A stretch of DNA of 64,000 nucleotides from Ziziphus jujuba (GCF_031755915.1 NC_083382.1:3658001-3722000), one strand, 5' to 3'; positions 40,731 to 53,879 are shown, counted from the first letter of the stretch. Notes: generated by a model not told the origin, from the letters alone. A program made the numbers and translations.

Positions 40731-41841
40731 GTTTAGCTTGTTGGCTCATGTTATTTGCTTTGGGATTTGCAAAAGACAATTAGAGAGTTTGGATCTTATT
40801 TTATAGGGTAAGAAAAAAAGAGAAAGCTAAGACTACAAGAGAGGAGTTCTTCCTTGTGAGATCTTACTTGTAATTTGCATTTTGAGATACTTGTGGAGCT
40901 TTTTGTTGAGTGATTTGTTTTTAGAAAAATTATTATCCGAAGTAATATCTGTATTTTAATAAAATACGAATGCCTAAATAAAAAAATATATATAAAAATG
41001 TTCAAAAATTAATGTGCTTGGTGGTTTTATTATAATTATACATATATATAATTAAAATGATTAATATTAACACAAAATTACACCTCAATGTTTAGAAATC
41101 AAGAACCCGAACCAGCGAAGACAAATATTTTGAAGTAGTAAATTTGTGATCAATTAAGATGGCTTGACTTTTTTTTTTTTTTTTTGGGGGGGTGTTATGG
41201 CTTGACTTTTAAAACATTAAAAAAAATATAATCAAATTATTCTTAATGAAATTAACATGAAGAAAACTGTTGTTCGAATAACTAAATGTTGAGAAACTGA
41301 CAGTAATTAAAGAAACTAATTTATCAACAAATCAAAAGGACATAAATATTAAAATTTTTAGTATAAAGGTGTGGCAGGATCAGCATTAATATGATAGTTT
41401 TGCTATTTTAATAAGTCATATTACACCTAATATCTTAAATAGTCCTAGACAAGTCCAAATGATATTATGACCTGAAATCATCAAGATTTCAATTAATCAT
41501 TATGATACAGGGGATTGAAGATTACATGATTCATGACAGTTCAATTCGTGAAAACAAACAAGAACAAAGTTGCAGACAGTTGGATATGTCCCTTCCACTT
41601 TATCCAACCTCCCTTCTTTCTTTTTTTTTTTTTTTTTTTTTTTTTTAACTATTATTATTATTATTTTTTCATATAAAAAACGAAAGGTACCTATCAAATA
41701 GTTTTAGGATAACACAGTAGTTGTATAGCTTTATAATTGAAAAGGACCAAATCAAAAGCCAAACCCAAAAGGGTATCGATGAAACGCATTTTTGTACAGC
41801 GCAGTGCTGAAACATGCCCATGTGCAAGTGTATAAATAAAG

Positions 41842-41880
<39 letters not shown>

Positions 41881-41889
41881 GTTTATGAT
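40731..41889. other. AT-rich spacer
   Basis: Homopolymer T runs near 41169 and 41619, and an (AT)n tract at about 41845-41875 that abuts the foldback repeat. No gene seen. Confidence 0.4.
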
Positions 41890-42024
41890 GCGAACGGTTC
41901 TCATACGAACCATAATATTGGTAACGATTTTTTATAGTATTGGTGACAATTTTCTAAGAAACTGTCATTAATATTATAAAAAACCGTCACTAATACTGCG
42001 GTCTTCATGCGGACGGTCCTCGCC
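41890..42024. mobile_element. Foldback (MITE-like) imperfect palindrome
   Basis: Left arm 41890-41954 (CGAACGGTTCTCATACGAAC ... GGTGACAATTTTCT) and right arm 41956-42024 (AAGAAACTGTCATTAATATT ... GCGGACGGTCCTCG) are imperfect reverse complements. Both sides are flanked by (AT)n. The TAGTGACGGTTTTTTATA-type core on the minus strand resembles subterminal repeats of plant CACTA-type elements, but I see no clear terminal inverted repeat or target duplication. Confidence 0.65.
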
Positions 42025-42192
42025 ATAGAATTTTCGTATATATATATATAGATATAGATATGTATATATGTATATATTTTATCATGAAAAGTATGAATGT
42101 CCATATTTAAGTGGGATTGCTATCTAATTACATGTAGTTTAAAGATAAACTACTTGCAATATGTTAATGGGTATGGACATTTACACCTAATT

Positions 42193-42394
42193 ATATCCAA
42201 ATTATGATATCTGATTAAAAATAATTAAAATAATATATTTATGAATTACATATAATTGAATACAAATATCAAATATAAAATATAAACTAGATAATATCCA
42301 AATTATGATATCTGATTAAAAATAATTAAAATAATATATTTATGAATTACATATAATTGAATACAAATATCAAATATAAAATATAAACTAGATA
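42193..42394. repeat. Identical 101-bp tandem duplication
   Basis: Units 42193-42293 and 42294-42394 (ATATCCAAATTATGATATCT ... ATAAACTAGATA) are identical by eye. A diverged partial third unit follows at about 42447-42520. Confidence 0.95.
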
Positions 42395-43127
42395 GCTCAT
42401 AGCTTAAAAGAAAAAGGGATTATGTATGAAGTAATATTTTGCAAACATTGAGATAATATATTTATAGAACTATATATAATTGGATATAAATGTCCAATGT
42501 AAAAAGCATAAACTTGATAACTCAACAGAAAAGGACTGTATGAACTATTCTGTTACGAATATGTCCTAGTGTACTCAACAAACAAACTTCTTTTCTAGTT
42601 TTCTGTTATTTTGCAAATTAATTTCTAGGGTTACATGGTAGCATGAAGGTCGAGTAGGTTATATAGGATTTTTATAGATTTTTTAATCCTTACATCAACT
42701 TCTAATTTGAAAAGAAAGAGACGTGTTTTAAATCATGACTTTATAGATTTAGATAGAGGTGTAGTAGTTATACCAATCCTCGGCAGACCTAGGTAAGGTG
42801 CCTCTTTGAGACACCTTTTTCTATTGTTTAGTTAATAATTTGTTGTAATGATATTTGTAGTTGTTCCTATTTTTTATTTTTTTTTTTGGCTGGTGGTAGT
42901 TTTTCCTATTAAAAATCTGTTTCAGCCTTCTCATTTTTTTTTTCCTTTTTTTTAATTTTTTTTTTGGGTTTTCCTTTTGTTTTAGTTTTTTTTTTTTTTG
43001 AAAAAAAAAAAAAGGCTTCTTGTCCAATTTAATGATTCATACTTTTATTTTAAAAAATAAATAAATTCAATGGGCCCACTCCTTTAGTGATATCTCCACC
43101 TTTTAACAATATTATTGTTGCATTCAT

Positions 43128-43172
<45 letters not shown>

Positions 43173-44085
43173 GTATTACCATTTCTACTCTTTTTTTTTT
43201 TTTATATATTTTATTAAGTTCATCATTTTATTTAAATTTTGTATTTTAATTTCTATTAAAATTTAGCTAACAACACCCAATCCAATGAAGGTTAACATTT
43301 TTATTTTATTTAATTGAAATTATTAATTTTAAGTATCTAATAGTAACATATCTAATAAATAGTCTATCATTCAATTTTTTTTAATATTTTTTGCCAATTA
43401 CCTTTGTTTCCAATTTTAATACCATGATTTAATTAATTGCTAAAAAAATTATAAATTTCATTTATTTTGTCTCAAGAAATACGTTTATTATATATAAATT
43501 TTTAGAGATATTGAATTAAAACAATCATTAATGATTTTTTATGTATTTCAATTTTTTAAAGGGAAAAAGAAAAAGAAACAAATTACTTTTATGTATTTGC
43601 ATGGATAGTTAAATTTATACTCTTTCATTAATGGTTATGATTTTCGTTTTTGGCTGAAGAAAAATTTCCTAATGGTGCCCTTCTTATAATGGTCCCCTTC
43701 TTAGAATATTTTCTAAATGTGCCATTCATACCAATTAAATCAATCTCACTTTATTATAAAATTTCTATAAATAAAATTTTAAATAATAATTTAAAACAAA
43801 AAAATTAATTGACGCTGTATGTGCCTAGGAGAGCTTATACTAAGCACATCATGCTTATTAATGATAATAGAATCTTAGACCTCCAGTATAAACTACCTGA
43901 CTAACCGAATTCAGAAAAGTATTATATTATATTTATATACATATATATATATATATATTATATATAATTCTTTTATGGTGCAAATGCAATTAAAGTTGAT
44001 GTTTTTTATGATGAAAATCGATAATGCATGCAAAAATATCTACTTTGAAACTGATCTGCATACATATAATCGGTACCTTAGAATT

Positions 44086-44121
<36 letters not shown>

Positions 44122-44480
44122 TTGAATTGAGGTGGACTAATCCCGCATTCTGCATCTTACCATGTGCCAATTCCCTGCAATAGAAGACACAATGCATGAT
44201 ATATACTCTGTATTTTGACTGTACATATGTACCTATATATAATATTATAATAAAAGTTATACAAAAATACAAATGCCAAGTTGGCCCCATTTGCAGTGGT
44301 AGGAATCCCAGCCCACTCTAACACACACACACACACACACCTCCAAGAATCAGGATCCATCCAGCCTTTTCTTTCTTACAACATAATTTATCTTTATAAA
44401 AAAATTTGAATGGCTTTATGAGTTTTATGACAGCCTTTGCTTTCAAGGAGCTCTGTGGTTCCCACTCCCCCATGTGCATG
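42395..44480. other. Gene-free AT-rich stretch
   Basis: Contains (AT)n near 43131-43169, 43940-43957 and 44092-44118, several T homopolymers (42880-43000, 43190) and a (CA)n run at about 44321-44340. No ORF with recognisable content. Confidence 0.45.
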
Positions 44481-44519
44481 TCCTCAATTACTGCGCCACC
44501 TCCAACCTCCCTAGCTTAG

Positions 44520-44740
44520 CTCCTTTCTCATCTTCTTTCTTCTTTCTTCTTTATTCTTCTTGTTCTCTCTTTTTCTCTGTTCCTGCTCTTGCGCTTGTAG
44601 CTTCTTGAATGATTAAGCTTTCCATGTTCATCATCAACCACTTCCATATGTGATATCAGACAAGTTCTTGAAATTTTTCTCTCACATACATTTTCTGTAT
44701 TTGTATTTATACTGTATTAGCTGAAGAAAAAGAAAACAAG
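44520..44740 (+). promoter_or_regulatory. Pyrimidine-rich 5' UTR/leader of the TMK1-like gene
   Basis: CT-rich stretch (CTTCTTTCTTCTTTCTTC near 44535) directly before the ATG at 44741, typical of plant 5' leaders. The transcription start is not certain. Confidence 0.45.
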
Positions 44741-47700
44741 ATGAGGAAGAAAACCCATGTTTGGTTCAAGCTTTTAATCATCTTTCTTGCTTTGCTCTTC
44801 GTCTCTGTTACCTCCCAAGCAACCCCAGGTGGTAGTGATGGCGATGCTTCGGTGATGTTAGCTCTCAAGAAGAGCTTAAACCCTTCCGAGTCTCTCGGAT
44901 GGTCCGACCCGGACCCTTGCAATTGGAAACATGTAGGTTGCTCGGAGGACAAAAGGGTAACTCGGATCCAAATCGGCCATCAAGATCTTGAAGGTACGCT
45001 TCCTCTGAATCTTCAAAACCTTACCGGGCTACAACGCTTAGAGCTTCAGTGGAATAAGATTTCTGGTCCTCTTCCTAGCTTAAGTGGGTTGAGTTCGTTG
45101 CAAGTTTTGATGCTTAGTAACAACCAGTTTAGCTCCATTCCCAGTGATTTTTTCGCTGGGATGACTTCGCTTCAGTCTCTAGAGATTGATAATAACCCTT
45201 TTGAGGCTTGGCAAATCCCCGAGACTCTAAGCAATGCTTCGGTGCTTCAGAATTTCTCGGCTAATTCGGCCAACATTACTGGGAAAATACCTGATTTTTT
45301 CGGTGCTGATGTGTTTCCAAGTCTGAGCATCTTGCATTTGGCTTTCAACAACCTTGAGGGTGAGTTTCCCAAGAGCTTTTCAGGGTCTCAGATTCAGTCA
45401 CTTTGGGTAAATGGACAAGGAGGTGATAACAAGCTTGGGGGAACCATTGACGTCATTCAGAATATGACTCTTTTGAAAGAGGTTTGGTTGCATTCAAATG
45501 GGTTTTCAGGGCCATTACCAGATTTTTCTGGTTTGGTAGATTTGGAAAGCTTGAGTTTGAGGGATAATATGTTTACTGGTCCAGTTCCAGTGTCATTGAC
45601 GAACCTTAAATCATTGAAAGTTGTGAACTTGACTAATAATCTGCTTCAAGGACCAGTTCCTGCGTTTGGGAGTGGGGTTTCTGTAGACTTGTCCAAGGAT
45701 TCCAATAGCTTTTGTTTGCCAACTCCAGGACATTGTGATCCTAGAGTAAATACTTTGCTTTTGATTGTGAAATCGATGGGTTACCCTCAAAGGTTTGCAG
45801 AGAATTGGAAGGGGAATGATCCTTGTGCTGATTGGATTGGGATTACTTGCAATGAAGGCAACATTACTGTTGTCAATTTTCAGAAGATGGGTCTCACCGG
45901 GACCATTTCGCCGGAGTTTGCTTCCCTCAAGTCTCTGCAGAGACTAGTTCTTGCCGATAACAATCTCACTGGGGTCATTCCTAAGGAGCTTTCAACTCTC
46001 CCTGCTCTTGCACTACTAGATGTATCAAACAATCATATTTTTGGGAAAGTACCTTCTTTTAGGAGTAATGTGATTGTGAATACAAAGGGTAACCTTGACA
46101 TAGGGAAGGAGACAAGCAGCTTTCCATCTAATGGAGTGCCATCTCAGAATTCCCCGACTCCTACAAGTACTACTGGTTCCAAAACTAATGGTAGTTCTGG
46201 ACATCCTGGAAAGAAATCTTCAGCTTTAATAGGAGTGATTGTGTTTTCTGTAATTGGGGGTCTCTTTGTGATTGTGTTGATTGTGTTGTTAATCTTCTGT
46301 GTGTATAAAACGAAACAGAAGCGCTTAAGCAGGGTGCAGAGCCCGAATGCAATGGTGATTCATCCTCGCCATTCCGGTTCTGATAATGAGAGTGTGAAGA
46401 TTACTGTTGCAGGTTCAAGTGTGAGTGTCGGCGCAATTAGTGAAACTAATACACTTCCTAGCAGTGATGCTGGTCATGATATTCAAATGGTTGAAGCAGG
46501 AAACATGGTGATTTCTATTCAAGTGCTGAAGAATGTGACAAACAATTTCAGTGAAGAGAATATATTGGGGCAAGGAGGTTTCGGGACAGTTTATAAAGGG
46601 GAACTGCACGATGGAACAAAGATTGCTGTAAAGAGAATGGAATCAGGTGTAATAACTGGGAAGGGGCTAGCAGAATTTAAGTCTGAGATTGCAGTTTTGA
46701 CCAAGGTCCGTCACCGGCATTTAGTTGCGCTTCTTGGGTATTGTTTGGATGGAAATGAGAGGCTTCTTGTTTATGAATACATGCCTCAAGGCACATTGAG
46801 TAGACATTTGTTTAACTGGCCAGAGGAAGGACTAAAGCCATTGGAATGGAAGAAAAGGCTGACTCTTGCTCTGGATGTGGCAAGGGGTGTGGAATATCTC
46901 CATGGTTTGGCACATCAGAGTTTTATTCACAGGGACTTGAAGCCTTCAAACATTCTTCTTGGAGATGATATGAGGGCTAAGGTTGCAGATTTTGGCCTTG
47001 TTCGCCTTGCTCCGGAGGGTAAAGGTTCAATTGAGACTAGAATTGCTGGAACTTTTGGATACTTGGCGCCAGAGTATGCAGGTACTTGTTTTTATTGTTA
47101 TTCATGACTTTATTTTCTCTTGGATAATTTAAATTCCTTAATTAGAAGTCCACTTTCCAAGGGAAATCAATTATAAAAATATGAGAGAGGTAGAAAGTTG
47201 ATTTGGATACCGGCCATTATAAACTAGCATGGAACATTTTTATAAAAAATCCATATAAGATTGGAAATTTGGTCCTGAATATTCAACTTCTATTAAATAC
47301 AGTTATAATTTACAAGCAAAATTGTCTTAGAAATTGATGAACTCATATATCTATCAAGTTTAAGTCCTAGAGTTGCAAGTTGATACTTCTTTGTTCTCTC
47401 TTTTCTCCCTTAATGGAACATTCTGGGCCTTTTGAAGTTAACTTGAGTAAACTAACAAAATCAATTGTTATATTTCAGTTGTATTCTTATATTGGTATGG
47501 TTGCCCCCTCTTAATGCCTTTGCATCATTTGGAATATTGTAAATGTATCCTAACAGTGAAAATTTCCATTGTTTGTTCACTGCATATTTTAGTTGTCAAT
47601 GCTTGACTTCCTATATAAACAAACAATTCTAACATCCAAATACTTATTCGTCTTCTTATGTGAATGCAGTTACTGGCCGTGTGACTACCAAAGTTGATGT

Positions 47701-48199
47701 ATACAGTTTCGGGGTCATTTTGATGGAGCTAATCACGGGAAGAAAGGCTCTTGATGAGAGCCAGCCTGAGGAAAGCATGCACCTTGTAACATGGTTCAAG
47801 AGAATGTACATTAACAAGGACACATTCCGAAAGGCCATTGATCCCACAATCGACCTCAACGAGGAAACACTCGCAAGTATTAGCACAGTCGCCGAGTTGG
47901 CAGGTCATTGCTGTGCAAGGGAACCATATCAAAGACCCGACATGGGACATGCTGTCAATGTTCTATCTTCTCTAGTGGAGCTCTGGAAACCAAGTGACCA
48001 GAATTCAGATGACATATATGGCATTGATCTGGAAATGTCCTTGCCTCAAGCACTTAAGAAGTGGCAAGCTTATGAAGGTAGAAGCAATATGGAATCGTCT
48101 TCGTCATCACTCCTTCCAAGCTTAGACAATACTCAAACCAGCATTCCAACACGCCCGTTTGGATTCGCAGACTCTTTCAGTTCAGCAGATGGGAGATGA
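44741..48199 (+). CDS. TMK1: Leucine-rich-repeat receptor kinase, TMK1 type
   Basis: Exon 1 44741-47081 and exon 2 47670-48199 (intron 588 bp, GT/AG, phase 1) give 956 residues, close to Arabidopsis TMK1 (about 940). TMK kinases act at the plasma membrane in auxin-dependent signalling and cell expansion. Landmarks: signal peptide 1-27; LRR cap [14 protein letters not shown]; LRRs to about 320; the Cys-rich non-LRR island ([11 protein letters not shown], about 323) and second cap [13 protein letters not shown] (about 358) that split the LRRs in this family; transmembrane helix about 493-521; conserved juxtamembrane [18 protein letters not shown]; kinase with GQGGFG (about 608), Lys in [14 protein letters not shown] (about 729), DFG (about 749) and [16 protein letters not shown] across the splice; C-terminus [12 protein letters not shown]. 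All catalytic residues are present. Confidence 0.97.
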
Positions 48200-48304
48200 T
48201 GATGAAGAAGTAGTTGTAAATGATGTTTAGTGGTGGTTTGGTATGTTCATTCTATTTAATTGCTTCTCTTTTTTTTTTTTTTTTTAATTTCTTTTTCTCT
48301 CTCT

Positions 48305-48365
48305 CTTTCTATTTTGGTGTACAATTTCTCAAACACTTTCTATTTTGGTGTACAATTTCTCCAAC
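48305..48365 (+). repeat. 31-bp tandem duplication in the TMK1-like 3' UTR
   Basis: CTTTCTATTTTGGTGTACAA begins units at 48305 and 48336, about 110 bp past the stop codon. Confidence 0.85.
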
Positions 48366-48990
48366 TTATCCATGTTTTGTCCTTCTCAACCAATACTCTT
48401 GTTGGCACTTTTGTTGTAATGTAGTTGGGATACTTTTTCACTTGTTTATGAGGTTTTCTCAAATGAATTGAGAACAGGATTCTCAAGAAATTAAGCCCTT
48501 TTGTCTTTTGGCTTTCAGAAATTCCTCTCAATTTATGCATACAAAAGAGAATGGTGCCAGAATAACTGCAAAAGATAATGGCAAGGACTTAAGACTGATC
48601 AACTTAAATCAGCATTTTTATTATTATTATTATTTAAACAAATCCAATACGCGGTAATCTCAATTATCATGATTGTGTGGTTGGTTTGGATACTTTTTGA
48701 GACTCATATATCATAATATTTTGTCCATTACCGATATCCTTTAAGGTAGGGTGGTCTTTATACTTTCTGCTAGGCCTGCAGTTACCTTTTTAGACTTTCC
48801 AGTGAATAGTGATGTGTCATTAGCAGAGAAATGTTTTTTTTTTTTAATGTATGTACAGTATAGATCATGTGTGTGGGGCCCGTGGCCCAGAGGCAGAGGG
48901 GCAGATAGGGAAAGGAGAGATCAGAGTGATGGTGTTATGAGCTGTAGCTGTTGACTGACACATGGCAATTCTTTTTCCCAAGATTATGGT

Positions 48991-49030
<40 letters not shown>

Positions 49031-49357
49031 GAGAGCTGTCCATGAACTGTTTCTCTCAAACTTGAAGCATTTCATGTGGCCAACCGCGGGCCCACACGTA
49101 GCCTTGTTTAGCAGCTCTTTTACACGATTTTAGGCAGCTCAATGCCTTTTGTTTGTATTGCTCGCTACCCTTTCAAGGCAAAAATCCATTTTAAGTTTTT
49201 GTGGTCGCATCAAAATCGATTAGTTCCATTTACCCAATTTACAAAATAATACAATCATAATAATAACAATAGAGAAAAAACCGTCGTGGTCCAGTTTTTA
49301 TCATAAGGAACAAAAAATATATATATATATCTATATATGGATATGAGGAAATGGTTT

Positions 49358-49394
<37 letters not shown>

Positions 49395-50394
49395 ATATGA
49401 GGAAATGGTTTACGTGGCTAAAAAAAAATCTATATATAATTTAAGGTCCGTATTTGCTATGATTTTAATGGTTTTTAGAAGTAGAATCTACGTGGTTGAG
49501 TGGTATGGTTTTATTATGGGTAGTATTAAATTGGATATCTTCTAGGTTCAATGCAAAGAAAAAATATAAAAAAACACATAATAACCAAAGAAAGAAAAAA
49601 GAATAAGGATAATTTCACCAACTTATTCAATAGTTTAAACATATTCAATTAATGGTTTACTTTGTATTTTCGTATTTGTACATAAATTTTACTTTGAATT
49701 CTATTCTTTTATATTTAATTTCCACTTTTTTTTTTTTTAATTCATGTCCTTTATTTTGTTTTTAAATAAAAGTGGACTTTATGCTTACAATAAAAACTCT
49801 CAATTTTAACTTTGGCTTCTATGTAGCTTTATATATTATTAATTTTCATTCAACTGACATCCTCAATTTTTTTTTTTTTAAATTTTGATGTGGTCCTATT
49901 CTTTATTTAATTTTTTTTTTAAAATAATTTATTCTTCATTAAAATAGCAAATTTGACTCTTTGAATGTAAAGAATCAAAATCACCAGCTTTTTGATGCTG
50001 TTACAATAAATACAGTTTTTATTCATAATCATTTAAGAATTATGTTACCAAATAAAGAATTATGTTGATCTTATCTAAAAATTTAAATCTTTCCTACTTA
50101 TAAAAAAAAAAGAAAAAGAATCCTCTTTTTTTAACTTTTGGAAATAAAATTTTTCAAACAAACAAAGTTCACCAACTTCAAACCTCAAACCAAAATTCAC
50201 CAAAGCATATCTACCCATTTTATTAAATTAAATTACCAAATATTAAAAATTCAATCCAAATCTCCTATTCAGAAAGCAAGTAAACCCTGTAAAAATGAAA
50301 TAAAATCAAACGGCGAGGAACACGGCACTTTAATACGTGTGACGGAAAACACGGAGACCATGATTAGCAGTCGGTCGGTCAGACACTCTGACCA
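48366..50394. other. Spacer between the TMK1-like and U-box genes
   Basis: Holds (CT)n at about 48996-49027, an (AT)n region with a short repeat (ATATGGATATGAGGAAATGG near 49335 and 49390), and T-runs. No gene seen. Confidence 0.45.
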
Positions 50395-50700
50395 CGCTCT
50401 CACACACACACACAAAAAAGACCAAGTCAGCTGGTCAAACCCCTGCCGACTTCAATCAATCGGCGAAGGTTTTGATGTGAATCAAATTACTACTAATAAT
50501 CTGAGCTGGAATTTTTTATTTTTTATTTTATTTTTTTGTGGATTCAAATGTTCAACGGTCAACATTCAAATCCTACAGCGTTCTAAACCTTCCACCTTTG
50601 ATTTTGAACGTTTCCTAAATCTTCTTCTAACTTTACCAGCTTTGACCACCCGTGTATCATATTAAATTCATAGCTCACCGGCATTCACATATATATACAT
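50395..50700 (+). promoter_or_regulatory. U-box gene promoter with W-boxes and TATA box
   Basis: Three W-box cores (TTGACC on either strand): GGTCAA at 50433-50438 and 50557-50562, TTGACC at 50642-50647. A TATATATA box sits at about 50690, roughly 130 bp before the ATG at 50822. W-boxes are WRKY-binding sites; Arabidopsis PUB relatives of this group are elicitor-induced. The regulation is inferred. Confidence 0.6.
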
Positions 50701-50821
50701 ATGCCTCTCAGATTCTCCTCTAACATTCCATAGAAACAATCAGAAAAAAATATTCCTTCTTTCTGCTTTCAACTCTGTCTTTTCTCTGAAAAATTCACTT
50801 TCTAATACAAAACAAAAAACA

Positions 50822-52159
50822 ATGATTCTTTCTTGGAGGAGAAGAAGAGCCGGCCGGAGAGCCAACAAGAACAGCGTTAACGACGACATCGACGGCACCG
50901 AAATGGAGATTACCATTCCCACTCATTTCCGGTGTCCGATTTCCCTCGATTTGATGAAAGACCCGGTCACCTTGTCTACTGGAATTACGTATGACAGGGA
51001 TAGCATCGAGAAGTGGATCGAGTCCGGGAACCAGACATGTCCAGTGACGAACCAGGTTTTGAGCAGCTTCGATGAGATTCCAAACCACACAATTCGGAGG
51101 ATGATTCAGGACTGGTGCGTCGAGAATGGGTCTCGAGGCGTGGAACGAATTCCAACGCCGAGAATCCCAGTAGCTCCGAGACAGGTCTTGGAGGTGTGCG
51201 AGAGAATAGGAATGGCGACGAGGCGGGGTGATGGCGTCAAATGTCAAGAATTGGTGGGAAAGATTAAAGCTTGGGGGAAAGATAGCGAGAGAAACAAACG
51301 TTGCATGGCAGAGAATGGAACAGGGTATTCCTTGTGTGCCACGTTTGAAGCTTTTTCAAGCTCATCATCAACGGAGAAACATGTTAGCTTGTTGGAGCAG
51401 ATTGTTTCCGTATTGCCATGGATGTTCCCACTAGGTGTTGAGGGACAAGCCCTTTTGGGTTCTTCATCTTCTTTGAATTGCATTGTAGGGCTTTTGAGGG
51501 GAAAAGATCTTTCAGCGAGACAAAACTCTGTTTTGGTGCTCAAAGAGCTTCTTTCTCTGGATCAAAGATTCGTAAATAGCTTGGCAGAGATTGAAGGAGG
51601 TCTTGAAGCATTGGTTGGAATAATCAAGGAACCCATTTGCCCTTCAGCTACAAAAGCTGCTCTAACATCGATTTTCTACATGATTTCTCAATCCAAAACC
51701 TGTGAGAAAACTAGGTTGAGATTGGTGGAAATGGGTTTGGTTTCTTTGCTGTTGGACAATATTGTTGATGGAGAAAAAGGTGTTTGTGAAAGGGCTTTGG
51801 GGGTTTTCGATGAGATTTGCAATTGCAAAGAAGGAAGAGAGAAAGCTTATGAGAATGCTTTAACGATGCCTCTTTTGGTCAAGAAGATTCTGAGGATCTC
51901 ACAGACGTCCTCAGAGTTCTTGGTCTCTGTACTTTGGAAACTATGCAAGAACGAGAAGAGAAATGATGAAGGAAGCGTTTTGGTTGAGGCTCTTCAGTTG
52001 GGGGCTTTTCAGAAGCTTTTGGTTCTCTTGCAAGTTGGTTGCGATGAGAGAATTAAAGAGAAAGTCACTGAGTTGTTGAAATTGTTCAATCTTCATAGAG
52101 GTCGATTGGATTGCAGTGATTCCTCCATGGATTTCAAGTACCTCAAAAGGCCTTTTTGA
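50822..52159 (+). CDS. PUB21: U-box E3 ubiquitin ligase, PUB20/PUB21 type
   Basis: Intronless 445-residue protein. A basic N-terminus (MILSWRRRRAGRR) is followed by a U-box at about 36-100 (FRCPISLDLMKDPV, GITYDRDSIEKW, TCPVTNQVL, IPNHTIRRMIQDWC), which recruits the E2 enzyme. The rest (about 115-430) is helical ARM-repeat type sequence (LLRGKDLSARQNSVLVLKEL, SATKAALTSIFYMIS), expected to bind substrate. Length, the WRRRRAGRR start and the missing UND domain fit the plant PUB20/21 (and wider PUB22-24) group; PUB20 versus PUB21 cannot be decided here. The ATG at 50822 is the first in frame after stops and a TATA box lies at a suitable distance. Confidence 0.93.
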   Translation: MILSWRRRRAGRRANKNSVNDDIDGTEMEITIPTHFRCPISLDLMKDPVTLSTGITYDRDSIEKWIESGNQTCPVTNQVLSSFDEIPNHTIRRMIQDWCVENGSRGVERIPTPRIPVAPRQVLEVCERIGMATRRGDGVKCQELVGKIKAWGKDSERNKRCMAENGTGYSLCATFEAFSSSSSTEKHVSLLEQIVSVLPWMFPLGVEGQALLGSSSSLNCIVGLLRGKDLSARQNSVLVLKELLSLDQRFVNSLAEIEGGLEALVGIIKEPICPSATKAALTSIFYMISQSKTCEKTRLRLVEMGLVSLLLDNIVDGEKGVCERALGVFDEICNCKEGREKAYENALTMPLLVKKILRISQTSSEFLVSVLWKLCKNEKRNDEGSVLVEALQLGAFQKLLVLLQVGCDERIKEKVTELLKLFNLHRGRLDCSDSSMDFKYLKRPF

Positions 52160-53879
52160 TTTTTGTACCAAAAAAAAAAAAACAATACATTAGGATATTT
52201 TTGTTTTCTTTGTGTTAGAGAAGAAAAAAATGTACAAAAATGTATACACACAGAAATCTTTATACATATACCATTCAATTTTTCAGTAATTTGTAGTACA
52301 GTCTTCAGAATTCGTTCTCATGGACCATCATAGTTTGATCAGTCCAAGAGTTTACCATATTAAAATTTCTGAGAAGATTAATATATTTCAGTTAAAGAAC
52401 CTTAATTCATAAGATAATTAAATTGCAAAAATTAGTAAATTTCCTTAAGATTTAAAAAAAAAAAAAAAAAAGAATCTGGGGAAGCAATGAAGACTGAGAC
52501 AGTGACTCGGAAAAAAACGAAAAAAATGGGAGACTGATGGCATGCTTTAATACGCATAGAAATTAGAAAGCAGGTGTAATTGCTCTCAACTTTTCGTTGA
52601 ACCAACCACATAATTTGGGCAACTATACCAAGGGAGTGGAGCAAGTGGTAAGTGGTAGGTGGTAGGAGCTGACTTTCCTATCGCATCTATTTGTAGGAGT
52701 TATATGTTCGAGTTTTAATAGTGCCACTTTGTATTTTGGAATGGACGTCGTCCATAGACTAATTGTTACATGGTTTCCATAAAAATTGTGAACAGTCATA
52801 GATATTAATGGTCCATAGTCTCCTTATCTCCTGGATCGAAAATACCCACACCAGGAGACTCATGTATTGTTCACCGAAAAAACTACTTGGGCAACTGACC
52901 TAAAAGAGGCAACTATAGAACTGGGATGGGTTTGGACCGTTTAGGGCATCAGCCCACCAAGCTAATTCTGGGTTATTCTTCATGAGGTGTGTATGAAGTC
53001 CAAATGATGGCCCAAATAGCATTCCCCATCCAGGTAATTCTGTACTTTATTGCTTATTTAGCTTGTGATATTATTTTCTTCTTAGACCCACCAAGTAAAT
53101 TACAATTGTTCTTTTTTTTTTTTTTTCTTTTCTTTTTTTGTTATCTTCATTAGGGTTATGATGTTGGAGTTGATTAATAACGCAAAGCTTTGAATTATTA
53201 AGATGGAAGTGTGGAGAACTTGGATTTTTTAATCTGACATGTTACATTTTGAAAACATCTAATTATTTCCTTGGTCATGTATAGCACCACATGAGTCATC
53301 AGACAAACATAATGTCTGTGTGTTCATCAATCAAGTGGAGTAGACTAATAAATGCAGAGTTGACTAATAGTTAAAAGACTTAAAAGAAAGCTTTTTTTGG
53401 TTCAAACTGGGTGGTATAGCTATCATGAAATCAATAAAAATGGTTCAAATTTCGTGGTATAGCTATCATGAAATCAATAAAAATGGAATGTTGACTTGAC
53501 GCATAAATTAAGGATCTGGACATGCATATCCATTTAATTAAGCTGCTCGTCCGAGCAAACTCAAGATTTGTACATTAGACTGTATATGTACCTCCATATG
53601 CTACTATCTTAGATTTTACCTGCCTAGTTGTTCACATTTTGAGGGCCGATAATTAAAATCAAGTGTGCTCCTCAGTTGTTTAATAATAATTAAGTTGCAA
53701 ATGGCCTTAGGCAAATGGAGTCCAACATTGAGCAATTGGTTAACTTTCAATACAAATTAAATGGGTATATGAATAATTAGTTTGAAGCCTAACAAGATTC
53801 AGTACACATTTCGTAGTTTATGTACTCAAAAAGTCTTGATCTCTAAGCGATCTTCATCAAACATATACAGGCCCCCACT
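52160..53879. other. Spacer after the U-box gene
   Basis: A 43-bp tandem duplication at about 53399-53484 (GTGGTATAGCTATCATGAAA in both units) and T-runs near 53112. No gene seen. Confidence 0.5.

Noticed and set aside
50138..50665. 175-codon open frame upstream of the U-box gene
   Set aside because: No ATG at its start, low-complexity AT-rich content, and it overlaps the promoter with W-boxes.
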